NCBI GenBank assembly: GCA_050485385.1
Contig: JBJHBG010000019.1
Span: 1 to 50,681 of the forward strand
Direction of reading: 5' to 3'
From: RECO01 sp050485385
GTDB taxonomy: Bacteria > Pseudomonadota > Alphaproteobacteria > Geminicoccales > Geminicoccaceae
DNA length: 50,681 nt
In this document: positions 7,368 to 15,371 of the stretch, in pieces
Layout: the number at the start of each line of letters is the position of its first letter
How positions within the stretch are numbered: position 1 is the first letter of the stretch
Translations under genes and position numbers: made by a program
The notes under the pieces: generated by a model
Told to the model about the DNA's origin: nothing
Databases searched by the model: none
What the model saw: only the letters and a program-made list of their open reading frames with translations

Positions 7368-8720
7368 GTGTTCCGCAAGATCCTGATCGCCAATCGCGGC
7401 GAGATCGCGCTCCGCATCCTGCGCGCCTGCCGCGAGATGGGCATTCAGGCGGTCGCCGTGCACTCGACGGCCGATGCCGAGGCGATGCACGTCCGCCTGG
7501 CCGACGAGAGCGTCTGCATCGGCCCGCCGGCCGCGGCCGAGAGCTATCTCAACAAGGCGTCGATCCTGGCCGCCGCCGAGATCACCGGCGCCGACGCCAT
7601 CCATCCCGGCTACGGCTTCCTCTCGGAGAACGCCGATTTCGCCGCGATGGTCGAGGATCACGGCTGCACCTTCATCGGCCCCAAGCCCGAGCACATCCGC
7701 ATCATGGGCGACAAGATCGCTGCCAAGCGGACGGCGGTCGAACTGGGCCTGCCGGCCGTCCCGGGTTCCGCCGAGGCCCTGAACGAGCTCGACGAGGCCG
7801 CCCAGCTCGCCCAGCAGGTGGGCTATCCGGTGCTGATCAAGGCCGTGGCCGGCGGCGGCGGTCGCGGCATGACCGTGGTCTGGAGCGAGGCCGACCTCGT
7901 CGACGCGCTCAAGATGGCGAAACGCGAAGCACAGGCCGGCTTCGGCGACGACCGTGTCTATCTGGAGAAATACCTCGATCACCCACGGCACATCGAGGTG
8001 CAGGTGTTGGGCGACGGCAAGGGCCAAGCGGTGCATCTGGGCGAGCGCGACTGCACCTTGCAGCGCCGCCACCAGAAGGTCCTGGAGGAAGCGCCGGCGC
8101 CGACGCTTACGCCCGAGGAACGGGCGGAGCTGGGCGAGCGAGTGGCGGTCGCCATGCGTAAGCTCCACTACCGCGGCGCCGGCACCGTCGAGTTCCTCTA
8201 CCAGGACGGCACCTTCGCCTTCATCGAGATGAACACGCGGCTGCAGGTCGAGCATCCGGTGACCGAGCTGATCACCGGCGTCGACCTCGTCGTGGAGCAG
8301 ATCCGCATCGCCGCCGGCGAACCCTTTACCCTCCGCCAGGAGGACGTGACGTTCACCGGCCATGCCATCGAATGCCGCATCACGGCCGAGGATCCGGAGA
8401 CGATGCTGCCGCAGCCCGGCCGGGTGGAAACCTACCACCCGCCGGGCGGACCGGGTGTTCGGATCGACAGTGCGCTCTACGCGGGCGCGGTCGTTCCCCC
8501 CTACTACGACAGCCTGATCGCCAAGCTGATCGTCCACGGCCCGGACCGCGAGAGCTGTCGACGGCGGCTGTTGCGCTGCCTCGACGAATACGTCATCCAG
8601 GGGCCCGGAACCACGATCCCGCTCATCCGGGACATCCTGCTGGCGCAAGACGTGCGGACGCATCGCTACGATACCGGCTGGCTGGGCCGCTTCCTCGAGA
8701 CGCGGCGGCACCGGGGATGA
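7368..8720 (+). CDS. accC: Biotin carboxylase subunit of acetyl-CoA carboxylase
   Basis: ATP- and bicarbonate-dependent carboxylation of the biotin on AccB. The start is GTG at 7368, giving FRKILIANRGEIALRILRAC, the invariant N-terminus. The 450 residues are the usual single-domain AccC length. Landmarks are HPGYGFLSENADFA near residue 81, the Gly-rich ATP-grasp loop KAVAGGGGRGM near 158, HLGERDCTLQRRHQKVLEE near 222 with metal/substrate residues, and EMNTRLQVEHPVTE near 285. Because it is short and follows accB, it is acetyl-CoA carboxylase rather than a propionyl-CoA carboxylase alpha chain. Confidence 0.97.
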   Translation: MFRKILIANRGEIALRILRACREMGIQAVAVHSTADAEAMHVRLADESVCIGPPAAAESYLNKASILAAAEITGADAIHPGYGFLSENADFAAMVEDHGCTFIGPKPEHIRIMGDKIAAKRTAVELGLPAVPGSAEALNELDEAAQLAQQVGYPVLIKAVAGGGGRGMTVVWSEADLVDALKMAKREAQAGFGDDRVYLEKYLDHPRHIEVQVLGDGKGQAVHLGERDCTLQRRHQKVLEEAPAPTLTPEERAELGERVAVAMRKLHYRGAGTVEFLYQDGTFAFIEMNTRLQVEHPVTELITGVDLVVEQIRIAAGEPFTLRQEDVTFTGHAIECRITAEDPETMLPQPGRVETYHPPGGPGVRIDSALYAGAVVPPYYDSLIAKLIVHGPDRESCRRRLLRCLDEYVIQGPGTTIPLIRDILLAQDVRTHRYDTGWLGRFLETRRHRG

Positions 8721-8736
8721 ACCATAGCGCGAGCCC

Positions 8737-9330
8737 ATGAGCGAGCTGCGTGCCGACACCCTCCTTTGCGCCTACTCGGTCGGCCTGTTCCCCATGGCCA
8801 ACGACCGCGACGACGACGAGATCTTCTGGGTCGAGCCCAAGAAGCGCGGCATTCTACCGCTGAACGGCTTCCGCATCCCCAGGCGACTGCAACGTCTGGT
8901 GCGTCAGTCGCGCTTCGAGGTGCGCTTCGATCACGACTTCGAGGCGGTCATTCGCGCCTGCGCCGACAGTGTGCCGGAGCGGCCCCGCACCTGGCTCAAC
9001 GACGACCTGATCGAGGCCTATTGCACCCTCGCCCGTCATGGCCACGCGCACAGCGTGGAAAGCTGGCGCGATGGCCGGCTGGTCGGCGGGCTCTACGGCG
9101 TGGCGATCGGCGCGGCCTTCTTCGGCGAGAGCATGTTCACCCGCGAGAGCAACGCCAGCAAGGTCGCCCTAGTGCATCTGGTCGACCGGCTGGTCGAGCG
9201 CGGCTTCGTCCTCTTGGACAGCCAGTTCATGACCGACCACCTCCGCCAGTTCGGCGGCATCGAGGTCGACCGCGAGCGCTATCGCCGGATGCTGCGCATG
9301 GCGCTGCTCACCAACGCCCGCTTCGCCTGA
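8737..9330 (+). CDS. aat: Leucyl/phenylalanyl-tRNA-protein transferase
   Basis: Adds Leu or Phe from aminoacyl-tRNA to proteins with N-terminal Lys/Arg, marking them for ClpAP through the N-degron pathway. It has 197 residues. Recognisable blocks are LLCAYSVGLFPMA near residue 9, FWVEPKKRGILPL near 30, a TWLNDDLIEAYCTLARHGHA segment near 85, HSVESWRDGRLVGGLYGVAI near 105, and FFGESMFTRESNASKVAL near 129, the last being the GNAT-fold signature. It is the last plus-strand gene of the aroQ-accB-accC-aat run, a common alphaproteobacterial arrangement. The start at 8737 puts the conserved YSVGLFPMA block at its normal place. Confidence 0.96.
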   Translation: MSELRADTLLCAYSVGLFPMANDRDDDEIFWVEPKKRGILPLNGFRIPRRLQRLVRQSRFEVRFDHDFEAVIRACADSVPERPRTWLNDDLIEAYCTLARHGHAHSVESWRDGRLVGGLYGVAIGAAFFGESMFTRESNASKVALVHLVDRLVERGFVLLDSQFMTDHLRQFGGIEVDRERYRRMLRMALLTNARFA

Positions 9331-9333
9331 AGC

Positions 9334-9888
9334 TCACGCCACCCGCTCCCGGGACACGTCTTCGCCGAGTGTGCGATGCAGCACGCTCTCCATGCCGCGC
9401 AACAGCGTCCCCAGACCGGCGGCCTTCGCATCCAGTGGCTGGCGGCGCGCGAAGACCAGAAGCCGCTGCGTCGAGGCGGCCGCCCGCTCGCTACCCGTGT
9501 GGTCGCCACCAGGATCCGCAGCGCCGCGTCGTCGCGAAGCGCATCCTCGAGCAGAAATGCCGTCGGTTGGGATCGGCGCACAGGCGTTGTGCAGCGGATT
9601 ACGGCGCACAGCCCGCTGGGAAAGGGAGCGGGACCGTCGCCGCTCACCGCTGCCGATGGCAACGATGTCGGCCAGCAAATGGAGTTGCCGACGCGCCGCG
9701 TCGAGCATGGCGAACTGGCGCAACGCCAGCCGCCGCGCTGGAGCGGCGACTTCGTCCTCAGCAGCGGCAGCCACGAGGCGATTGCCCTGGATGGCGGCGA
9801 CGCCGGCGAAGGCAAAGGTCGGGAGGAGTGCGATGGGCACGACCGCAGACATGCGCCCGCGAAGACCAAGAACTGGCGGTCCGTGCAT
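9334..9888 (-). pseudogene. Remnant of a membrane-bound (hybrid-type) sensor histidine kinase
   Basis: Two ends of a histidine kinase are recognisable with the middle missing. The 5' part, from about 9888, reads GLRGRMSAVVPIALLPTFAF, one transmembrane helix, then ALRQFAMLDAARRQLHLLAD, like the N-terminus of kinases with an extracytoplasmic Cache-type sensor. The 3' part, about 9345-9455, reads QRLLVFARRQPLD followed by GTLLRGMESVLHRTLGEDV, the segment just after the phosphorylated His in hybrid kinases. The DNA between them codes Arg/Ser-rich nonsense in this frame, with better fragments in another minus frame, so frameshifts and a large deletion are likely. No catalytic ATPase domain or receiver remains. 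The segment fills the 660-base gap between aat and the DUF2155 gene; 9889-9992 holds nothing I recognise. Confidence 0.6.
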
Positions 9889-9992
9889 GGCTCGAAGGCC
9901 ATAACGCCAGGGTCGCACAGCCACGCCACACTCGGCCCAAGCCGCGGCGCCGTCTGCCACTTATCGGATTTTGTTCTTGCGCGGCATGCTCG

Positions 9993-10451
9993 CTATGACG
10001 CCTCGGGGCGGCGCCTCGGCGCCAGGCGCTGCTGCGTTGCATCGTCGTCGTCCGCCGCGTCGTCCCGCGGTCGTGGCAGATCGGCGACATTCAGGCATTC
10101 CAGCACCCAGACGTCGTAGACCGCGTGGTCGAGCGCGGAGATCGCGGGGCTGGATGCGAACATCCAGCCGGCGAACACCGGCTCCGGCTCGTCGTTGGGC
10201 GGATGGTCGACGATGGTGAGGAAGGCTGCACTCTCCGGGCTCGCCGTCGGCGGGGCGACGAAGCAGGCGTCGGGCCGGACCTCGAGCGTGCCGAAGCGCA
10301 CGGTGTCGCCGACACCGACGTCGAAGGTGGAGGTGCGGGCGGTAACCTTGTCGAGCCCCTGCATCCGCACGAGGTCGCGGGGCAGTTCGGCCGCGGCCAT
10401 CGCCGCACCGGGCAGGAGCGTGCCCAGAACGAGGCAGGCCGCGAGGCGCAT
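9993..10451 (-). CDS. DUF2155 exported protein
   Basis: A 152-residue protein with a cleavable Sec signal (MRLAACLVLGTLLPGAAMAA). The mature part carries VRMQGLDKVTARTSTFDVGV and the family-defining WMFASSPAISALDHAVYDVW followed by VLEC near residue 115; two Cys (PDACF and LECL) may form a disulphide. The C-terminal ~25 residues are acidic then basic (DDAADDDDATQQRL) and variable. The ATG at 10451 overlaps the mlaD stop (TGATG), so it is co-translated with mlaD. DUF2155 has no established biochemical role. Its repeated pairing with mlaD in alphaproteobacteria suggests a link to envelope lipid transport, which is inference. Confidence 0.9.
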   Translation of the reverse strand: MRLAACLVLGTLLPGAAMAAAELPRDLVRMQGLDKVTARTSTFDVGVGDTVRFGTLEVRPDACFVAPPTASPESAAFLTIVDHPPNDEPEPVFAGWMFASSPAISALDHAVYDVWVLECLNVADLPRPRDDAADDDDATQQRLAPRRRPEAS

Positions 10452-10900
10452 CAGTTCCCGCCGTCGCCCGAGAACATGAAGCGGCCGACCAGCTCCTCCA
10501 GGTTGATCGAGGACTGGGTGAACATCAGCTCGTCACCCGAGGCCAGCACCTCGTCGTCGGCACCGGGCTGCAAGGCGATGTAGCGGCCGCCGAGCAGGCT
10601 CTCGCTGAAGATCGCGGCCGACGTGTCGGCCGGCAGCTCGACGTCGTTGCGCACGCTGAAAACCACCTCGGCCCGGAACGAGCGCGTGTTCAAGTTGCTG
10701 CTCAGGACACGGCCCACGGTGATGCCGCTGATGCGCACGTCGGAGCCGACGTTGATGCCGTCGATCCGGTCGAACTGGGCGCGGAGCGTGTAGCCGCCCG
10801 GATCGCGCACGTCGCTCACCGTGTAGGCGTAGGCGACGAAGACGATCGCGACCACGAGCACGACGGCTCCGAGCAGGGTTTCGACGAAGCTGCGCGACAT
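10451..10900 (-). CDS. mlaD: MlaD-family phospholipid-transport substrate-binding protein
   Basis: An inner-membrane-anchored MCE-domain protein of the Mla system that moves phospholipids between outer and inner membranes and keeps the outer membrane asymmetric. At 149 residues it is a short single-MCE protein. An N-terminal anchor helix (VETLLGAVVLVVAIVFVAYA) is followed by the MCE domain: YTLRAQFDRIDGINVGSDVR near residue 37, the conserved ISGITVGRV, and SLLGGRYIALQPG near 101. The usual mlaE, mlaF, mlaB and mlaC genes are not nearby; alphaproteobacteria often keep mlaD apart from them, next to a DUF2155 gene as here. Confidence 0.93.
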   Translation of the reverse strand: MSRSFVETLLGAVVLVVAIVFVAYAYTVSDVRDPGGYTLRAQFDRIDGINVGSDVRISGITVGRVLSSNLNTRSFRAEVVFSVRNDVELPADTSAAIFSESLLGGRYIALQPGADDEVLASGDELMFTQSSINLEELVGRFMFSGDGGN

Positions 10901-10941
10901 GATCGTCCTTCTGGCAGAGCTGCGGGTGGAGCGGTCTTAGC

Positions 10942-11862
10942 CTAGGCGGGCTCGAGGTCCAACAGGGCACGCGCGAAGGCTCGCGCCTCGAACGGCCGGA
11001 GATCGTCGATGCCCTCGCCGACCCCGACCGCATGCACGGGCAGACGAAAAGCCTCGGCGAGCGCCACGACCACGCCGCCGCGGGCCGAGCCGTCGAGCTT
11101 GGTCACCACGAGACCGGTGAGGTCGACGGCCGCCTTGAAGGTCTCGACCTGACGGTGCGCATTCTGGCCGGTGGTCGCATCCAGCACGAGCAGGCTGGCA
11201 TGCGGCGCCGTCGCATCCTGCTTCTGCATGACGCGGACGACCTTCTTGAGCTCGTCCATCAACGCGCCCTTGTTGTGCAGTCGCCCCGCGGTGTCGACCA
11301 ACAGCACGTCGAGGCCGTCCGCCCTGGCCTTGGCGATGGCGTCGAAGACCAGGCCCGCCGGGTCGGCACCGGCCTTGCCGGCGAAGACCGGAGCCCCGGT
11401 CCGCTCGCCCCAGATCTGGAGCTGCTCGATGGCGGCGGCACGGAAGGTGTCGCCCGCGACGAGACCCACGCGCTTGCCCTCGCCTCGGAACTGCGCTGCG
11501 AGCTTGCCGATGGTCGTCGTCTTGCCGGTGCCGTTGACACCTGCGACCAGGATGACGAACGGCTTGGCACCCTCGATCACGAGCGGCTTCGCCACCGGCT
11601 CCAGGACCTCGGCAACGTAGCCCGCCAGCGCTTCCTTCACCTCGACGTCGGTGACGTCCTTGCCGAAGCGGCTCTTGGCCAGCCGGCCGCTGAGCTTGGT
11701 CGCCGTGGCGACGCCCAGATCGGCGCCGATCAGCGCCTCCTCCAGCTCCTCGAGCGCGTCGTCGTCGAGCTTGCGCTTGGTGAAGATGGCGGTGACGTTC
11801 TGCGTCAGCGCCTGCGACGAGCGCTGCAGCCCCCCCTTGAGCTTTTGCCACCACGACGCCAT
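10942..11862 (-). CDS. ftsY: Signal recognition particle receptor FtsY
   Basis: The SRP receptor GTPase that docks ribosome-nascent-chain complexes at SecYEG. The 306-residue form lacks the long acidic A domain of the E. coli protein, as is usual in alphaproteobacteria. The N domain begins MASWWQKLKGGLQRSSQALT. The G domain has G1 VNGTGKTTTIGKLA near residue 108, DTFRAAAIEQL near 136, DTAGRLHNK near 192, VTKLDGSARGG near 254, and GVGEGIDDLRPF near the end. The ATG at 11862 overlaps the mtaB stop (TGATG). The longer open frame upstream is mtaB's shadow. It follows dapF-mtaB, a conserved order. Confidence 0.97.
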   Translation of the reverse strand: MASWWQKLKGGLQRSSQALTQNVTAIFTKRKLDDDALEELEEALIGADLGVATATKLSGRLAKSRFGKDVTDVEVKEALAGYVAEVLEPVAKPLVIEGAKPFVILVAGVNGTGKTTTIGKLAAQFRGEGKRVGLVAGDTFRAAAIEQLQIWGERTGAPVFAGKAGADPAGLVFDAIAKARADGLDVLLVDTAGRLHNKGALMDELKKVVRVMQKQDATAPHASLLVLDATTGQNAHRQVETFKAAVDLTGLVVTKLDGSARGGVVVALAEAFRLPVHAVGVGEGIDDLRPFEARAFARALLDLEPA

Positions 11863-13121
11863 CAGGCGGCCATCCGGCCGTAGAGCAGGCCCGCCGCCTG
11901 CCGCTCGGCCCGCACCTTGACGATGGCGCCGTCCGGCCCGCCGCCCTCGAGCACGACGGGCGCGAAATGCGGCGTGTGCCCGCGTCCGCCACGCTCGACC
12001 AGAACCGCGTGCTCCAGACCGACCAGCCGGCCGAGCAGCCGGTCGAGCGCCGCCGCCCCCCGCGCCCGCAGTCGTGCGGCGCGCTCCTTGCGCACCGCCT
12101 TTACCACCTGCGGCATGCGGGCTGCCGGCGTGCCGGGGCGGGGCGAGTAGGGAAAGACGTGGAGGAAGCTCAGCCCGGCCTCGTCGACGAGGTCCAGCGT
12201 CTCCTGGAACAGCGCGTCGGTCTCGGTCGGAAAGCCGGCGATGAGGTCGGCGCCGAACGCGATCTCCGGTCGCTCGGCGCGCAACCGCTCGGTGAGCCGG
12301 ATCACGTCGGCGCGCAGGTGCCGCCGCTTCATCCGCTTCAGGACGAGGTCGCTGCCGGCCTGCACGCTGAGATGGACGTGCGGCATGACGCGCGGCTCGC
12401 GGGCCAAGAGGTCGAAGAGGTCCGCATCGACCTCGGCCGGATCGATGGACGAGACGCGCACCCGCTCGAGGTCGGGGACGAGGCGTAGCAGCCGCTTCAG
12501 CATCGAGCCCAGCGTCGGCCGACCCGGCAGGTCCTTGCCGTAGGACGTGAGGTCGACGCCGGTCAGCACGATCTCGCGATAGCCGCCCGCGAGCAGCCGC
12601 TCGACCTGCTCGCGAATGGCGCCCAGACCGACCGAGCGGCTGTTGCCGCGGCCGTAGGGGATGATGCAGAAGGTGCAGCGATGGTCGCAGCCCTGCTGCA
12701 CCTGGACGAAGGCGCGGCTGCGGCCGTCGAAGCCGTCGACCAGGTGCGGGCTGGTGGCCTGCACCGCCATCACGTCCGTCACCTGGATGGCCGGCGTGGT
12801 GTCGGCGAACAGGGCCTGCCACGTCGCCGGCTCCAGCTTGGCGTCGTTGCCGACCACGCGGTCGACCTCACCCATGGCGGCGTAGCGGTCGGGGTGGAGC
12901 TGCGCGCTGCACCCGGTGACGACGATGCGTGCGGCCGGGCGCTCGCGCTTGGCACGGCGGATCGCCTGACGGGCCTGACGCTCGGCCTCCTCGGTGACGG
13001 CACAAGTGTGCACGACCACGACGTCGTCGCCGAGGCCCGCGTCCGCGGCGTGGCGGCGCATCACCTCGCTCTCGAAGGTGTTGAGGCGGCAGCCGAACGT
13101 GACGATCTCCGGCGCGGTCAC
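11862..13121 (-). CDS. mtaB: tRNA (N6-threonylcarbamoyladenosine37-C2)-methylthiotransferase MtaB
   Basis: A radical-SAM methylthiotransferase that converts t6A37 to ms2t6A in tRNAs. I take the GTG at 13121, which overlaps the dapF stop (GTGA) and gives VTAPEIVTFGCRLNTFESEV, the normal start; this makes 419 residues. The UPF0004 domain has three Cys for the auxiliary cluster (FGCRLN, HTCAVT, TGCSAQ). The radical-SAM motif is CDHRCTFCIIPYGRGNSRS near residue 146. A TRAM-like C-terminus follows. The CxxxCxxC triplet and the VQVQQGCD lead-in separate it from MiaB and RimO reasonably well. Confidence 0.92.
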   Translation of the reverse strand: MTAPEIVTFGCRLNTFESEVMRRHAADAGLGDDVVVVHTCAVTEEAERQARQAIRRAKRERPAARIVVTGCSAQLHPDRYAAMGEVDRVVGNDAKLEPATWQALFADTTPAIQVTDVMAVQATSPHLVDGFDGRSRAFVQVQQGCDHRCTFCIIPYGRGNSRSVGLGAIREQVERLLAGGYREIVLTGVDLTSYGKDLPGRPTLGSMLKRLLRLVPDLERVRVSSIDPAEVDADLFDLLAREPRVMPHVHLSVQAGSDLVLKRMKRRHLRADVIRLTERLRAERPEIAFGADLIAGFPTETDALFQETLDLVDEAGLSFLHVFPYSPRPGTPAARMPQVVKAVRKERAARLRARGAAALDRLLGRLVGLEHAVLVERGGRGHTPHFAPVVLEGGGPDGAIVKVRAERQAAGLLYGRMAA

Positions 13122-13942
13122 GCGCGCGCCTCCACCTGCGCCGGGTCGACCTGCCCCGCGAACACGAACGCCGTCGATCCCTGCATCAGCACGTGGCCGT
13201 CGTGCTCGCGCCACGTGACGAGCAGCGGCCCGCCGTCCAGATGCACGGTCGCCCGCCGCGCACCGAGCCCGCGCCGCACCGCCGCCGCGACCGCAGCACA
13301 GGCGCCGGAACCGCACGCCTGGGTCTCGCCGACACCGCGCTCCCACATCCTGAGGCGCAACTCGTCGGGCCGGCGCACGGTGAGAAAGCCGACGTTCACC
13401 CGCTCCGGAAACAGGGGATGGCGCTCGACCAGGGGGCCAAGCCCCTGCACGTCGACGGACTCGGCGTCGGCCACGAAGAACGTCGCGTGCGGGTTGCCGA
13501 CGTTGCAGCAGGCGGGGCCGTTGAGCGGACCGACGTCGAGATCGACGCGCGCGGTATCCGACGGACGGGCGAGCGGCACGTCCTGCCAGTCGGTCCGCAC
13601 CAACCCCATGTCGACCTCGATCTCGTCGCCCACGGCACGGCAGGCGAGGAGCCCGGCCAGGGTCTCGATCACGACGTCGCCGCCGACGAGCCGGGCGACG
13701 CAGCGAGTGGCGTTGCCGCAGGCGCCGACCTCGCTACCGTCGTCGGGCTGAAAGATGCGCATGCGCAGGTCCGCCCGCTCGCTCGCCTCCAGCACCACGA
13801 CCTGATCGCAGCCGATGCCGCGGTGCCGATCGGCGAGCGCCACCACCTGGGACGGCGTGAGCGCCACGGCCCGCTCGCGCGCATCGAAGATGGCGAAGTC
13901 GTTGCCGAGGCCCTGCATCTTGACGAAAGGAAGCTGCATCAT
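13118..13942 (-). CDS. dapF: Diaminopimelate epimerase
   Basis: Interconverts LL- and meso-diaminopimelate for lysine and peptidoglycan synthesis, in the cytosol. The ATG at 13942 gives MMQLPFVKMQGLGNDFAIFD, the conserved N-terminus; the frame can extend to 13972 but that adds only ten unconserved residues. It is 274 residues long. Both catalytic cysteines are in place: GACGNATRC near residue 73 and ETQACGSGACA near 214. FNVGNPH-like CCNVGNPHATFF and the RMRIFQPDDGSE block support the call. It starts the dapF-mtaB-ftsY unit, with the three genes overlapping by a few bases. Confidence 0.96.
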   Translation of the reverse strand: MMQLPFVKMQGLGNDFAIFDARERAVALTPSQVVALADRHRGIGCDQVVVLEASERADLRMRIFQPDDGSEVGACGNATRCVARLVGGDVVIETLAGLLACRAVGDEIEVDMGLVRTDWQDVPLARPSDTARVDLDVGPLNGPACCNVGNPHATFFVADAESVDVQGLGPLVERHPLFPERVNVGFLTVRRPDELRLRMWERGVGETQACGSGACAAVAAAVRRGLGARRATVHLDGGPLLVTWREHDGHVLMQGSTAFVFAGQVDPAQVEARA

Positions 13943-13981
13943 GGCGCGCAATGACCACGAAGTCGATCGCATCGCAAGGTG

Positions 13982-15340
13982 TCAGCCGGCATCGACATAG
14001 GGGTTCCTGCCCTGCCGGCGATGCCAGCGGATGGGCACGCCCTGGAAGTCGAACGCCTCGCGAAGACTGCCGGTCAGATAGCGCAGATAGCTCTCCGGCA
14101 ACTCGTCGAGCTGGTTGCCGAAGAGCGCGAAGGTCGGCGGCCGCCCCTTGGCTTGCGTCACGTAGCGGAGCTTGATGCGCCGGCCCTTGACCAGCGGCGG
14201 CGGGTTGGTGTCGACCGCCGTCTGGAGCCAGCGGTTGAGGCCGGCCGTCGGGATGCGCTGGTTCCAGCGCCGGTACTGCTGGACGATGGCGCGCATCAGC
14301 CGGTCGAGCCCACGTCCGGTGATCGCCGAGACGGGCACCGCCGGCACGCCCTTCGCCTGCGCCAGCTCCAGGCCGAGCCGTCGTTCCACGTCGCGCAGCA
14401 AGAGCTTGGGTTCGTCGACGAGGTCCCACTTGTTCAGGGCGATGACCAGCGCCCGCCCCTCGCGCAGGACGAGGTCGGCGATGGTCTGGTCCTGTCGCTC
14501 GAACGGCTGCGTCGCGTCGAGCACGAGCAGCGCCACGCCGCACCGCTTCAGCGCCTCGACCGTGGCCGATGTGCTCACCTTCTCCAGCGAGCGCTTGTCG
14601 ATGCGTGCGCGGCGGCGGAGCCCGGCCGTGTCGACCAGTTCGAACGCCTCGCCTTCGAAGCTCCAGCTCAGGCTGACGGCGTCGCGCGTCAAGCCCGGCT
14701 CCGGCCCGGTGAGCAGGCGCTCGCTGCCGACCAGCCGGTTGACCAGCGACGACTTGCCGGCATTGGGCCGGCCGACGATCGCCAACCGCAAGGGCGCCTT
14801 GGACGGCTCGTCGCCCTCGGTGGTTGGGGCCTCGGACTCCTCTTCGTGCGTCACGAACGGACGCAGGGCTTCGGCGAGGTCGTCGAGGCCCTGGGCGTGG
14901 GCCGCGGCCATGGGGATGGGCTCGCCGAGCCGCAGCCGCCAAGCCTCGCTCTGGGCGAGCCTGCCACCGTCGCTCTCCGCCTTGTTGGCGACCAGGATCA
15001 AGGGCTTGCCGCGGTCGCGGAGCGCATCGGCCAGGGCTTCGTCGAGAGCGGTGACGCCGGCCTTGGCGTCGATGACGAAGACCCCGACGTCGGCCTCGTC
15101 GAGAGCGAGTTCGCTGGAACGGCGGAGCCGTCCGGGCAGGCTGTCGTCGGTCGCTTCCTCCATGCCGGCGGTGTCGATGACGCGAAAGGCGAGGTCGAAC
15201 AACCCACCCTCGCCTTCCAGCCGGTCGCGGGTGACGCCGGGCGTATCGTCGACGATCGCCAGCCGCCGGCCGACCAGCCGGTTGAACAGGGTCGACTTGC
15301 CGACGTTCGGTCGGCCGAGGATGGCGACGGTGGAGCGCAA
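13982..15340 (-). CDS. der: Ribosome-assembly GTPase Der (EngA)
   Basis: An essential tandem-GTPase that helps mature the 50S subunit. It has 452 residues. GTPase 1 has GRPNVGKSTLFNRL near residue 9, DTPGVTRDR, DTAGMEE and ANKAES. GTPase 2 has GRPNAGKSSLVNRLVG near 190, DTAGLRRRARIDK and NKWDLVDE. A KH-like C-terminal domain ends LRFWHRRQ-like (VPIRWHRRQGRNPY). The start is TTG at 15340: no in-frame ATG or GTG lies close upstream and the sequence from there (MRSTVAILGRPNVGKST) is exactly the conserved beginning. It follows bamB by 31 bases in the conserved yfgM-bamB-der order. Confidence 0.96.
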   Translation of the reverse strand: MRSTVAILGRPNVGKSTLFNRLVGRRLAIVDDTPGVTRDRLEGEGGLFDLAFRVIDTAGMEEATDDSLPGRLRRSSELALDEADVGVFVIDAKAGVTALDEALADALRDRGKPLILVANKAESDGGRLAQSEAWRLRLGEPIPMAAAHAQGLDDLAEALRPFVTHEEESEAPTTEGDEPSKAPLRLAIVGRPNAGKSSLVNRLVGSERLLTGPEPGLTRDAVSLSWSFEGEAFELVDTAGLRRRARIDKRSLEKVSTSATVEALKRCGVALLVLDATQPFERQDQTIADLVLREGRALVIALNKWDLVDEPKLLLRDVERRLGLELAQAKGVPAVPVSAITGRGLDRLMRAIVQQYRRWNQRIPTAGLNRWLQTAVDTNPPPLVKGRRIKLRYVTQAKGRPPTFALFGNQLDELPESYLRYLTGSLREAFDFQGVPIRWHRRQGRNPYVDAG

Positions 15341-15371
15341 GGGTGCGACCGATCGAAGACGGAGGCGGGGA

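Noticed and set aside
6897..8759. 620-residue minus-strand frame opposite accB-accC
   Set aside because: No homology pattern and no ribosome site; the plus frames carry the complete biotin motifs.
9371..10119. Plus-strand open frames (177 and 247 residues) in the gap after aat
   Set aside because: They lie antisense to the histidine-kinase pieces and show no domain or ribosome site.
12681..13751. 356-residue plus-strand frame across mtaB/dapF
   Set aside because: Antisense of genes with catalytic cysteines in place; composition is random Arg/His/Asp.
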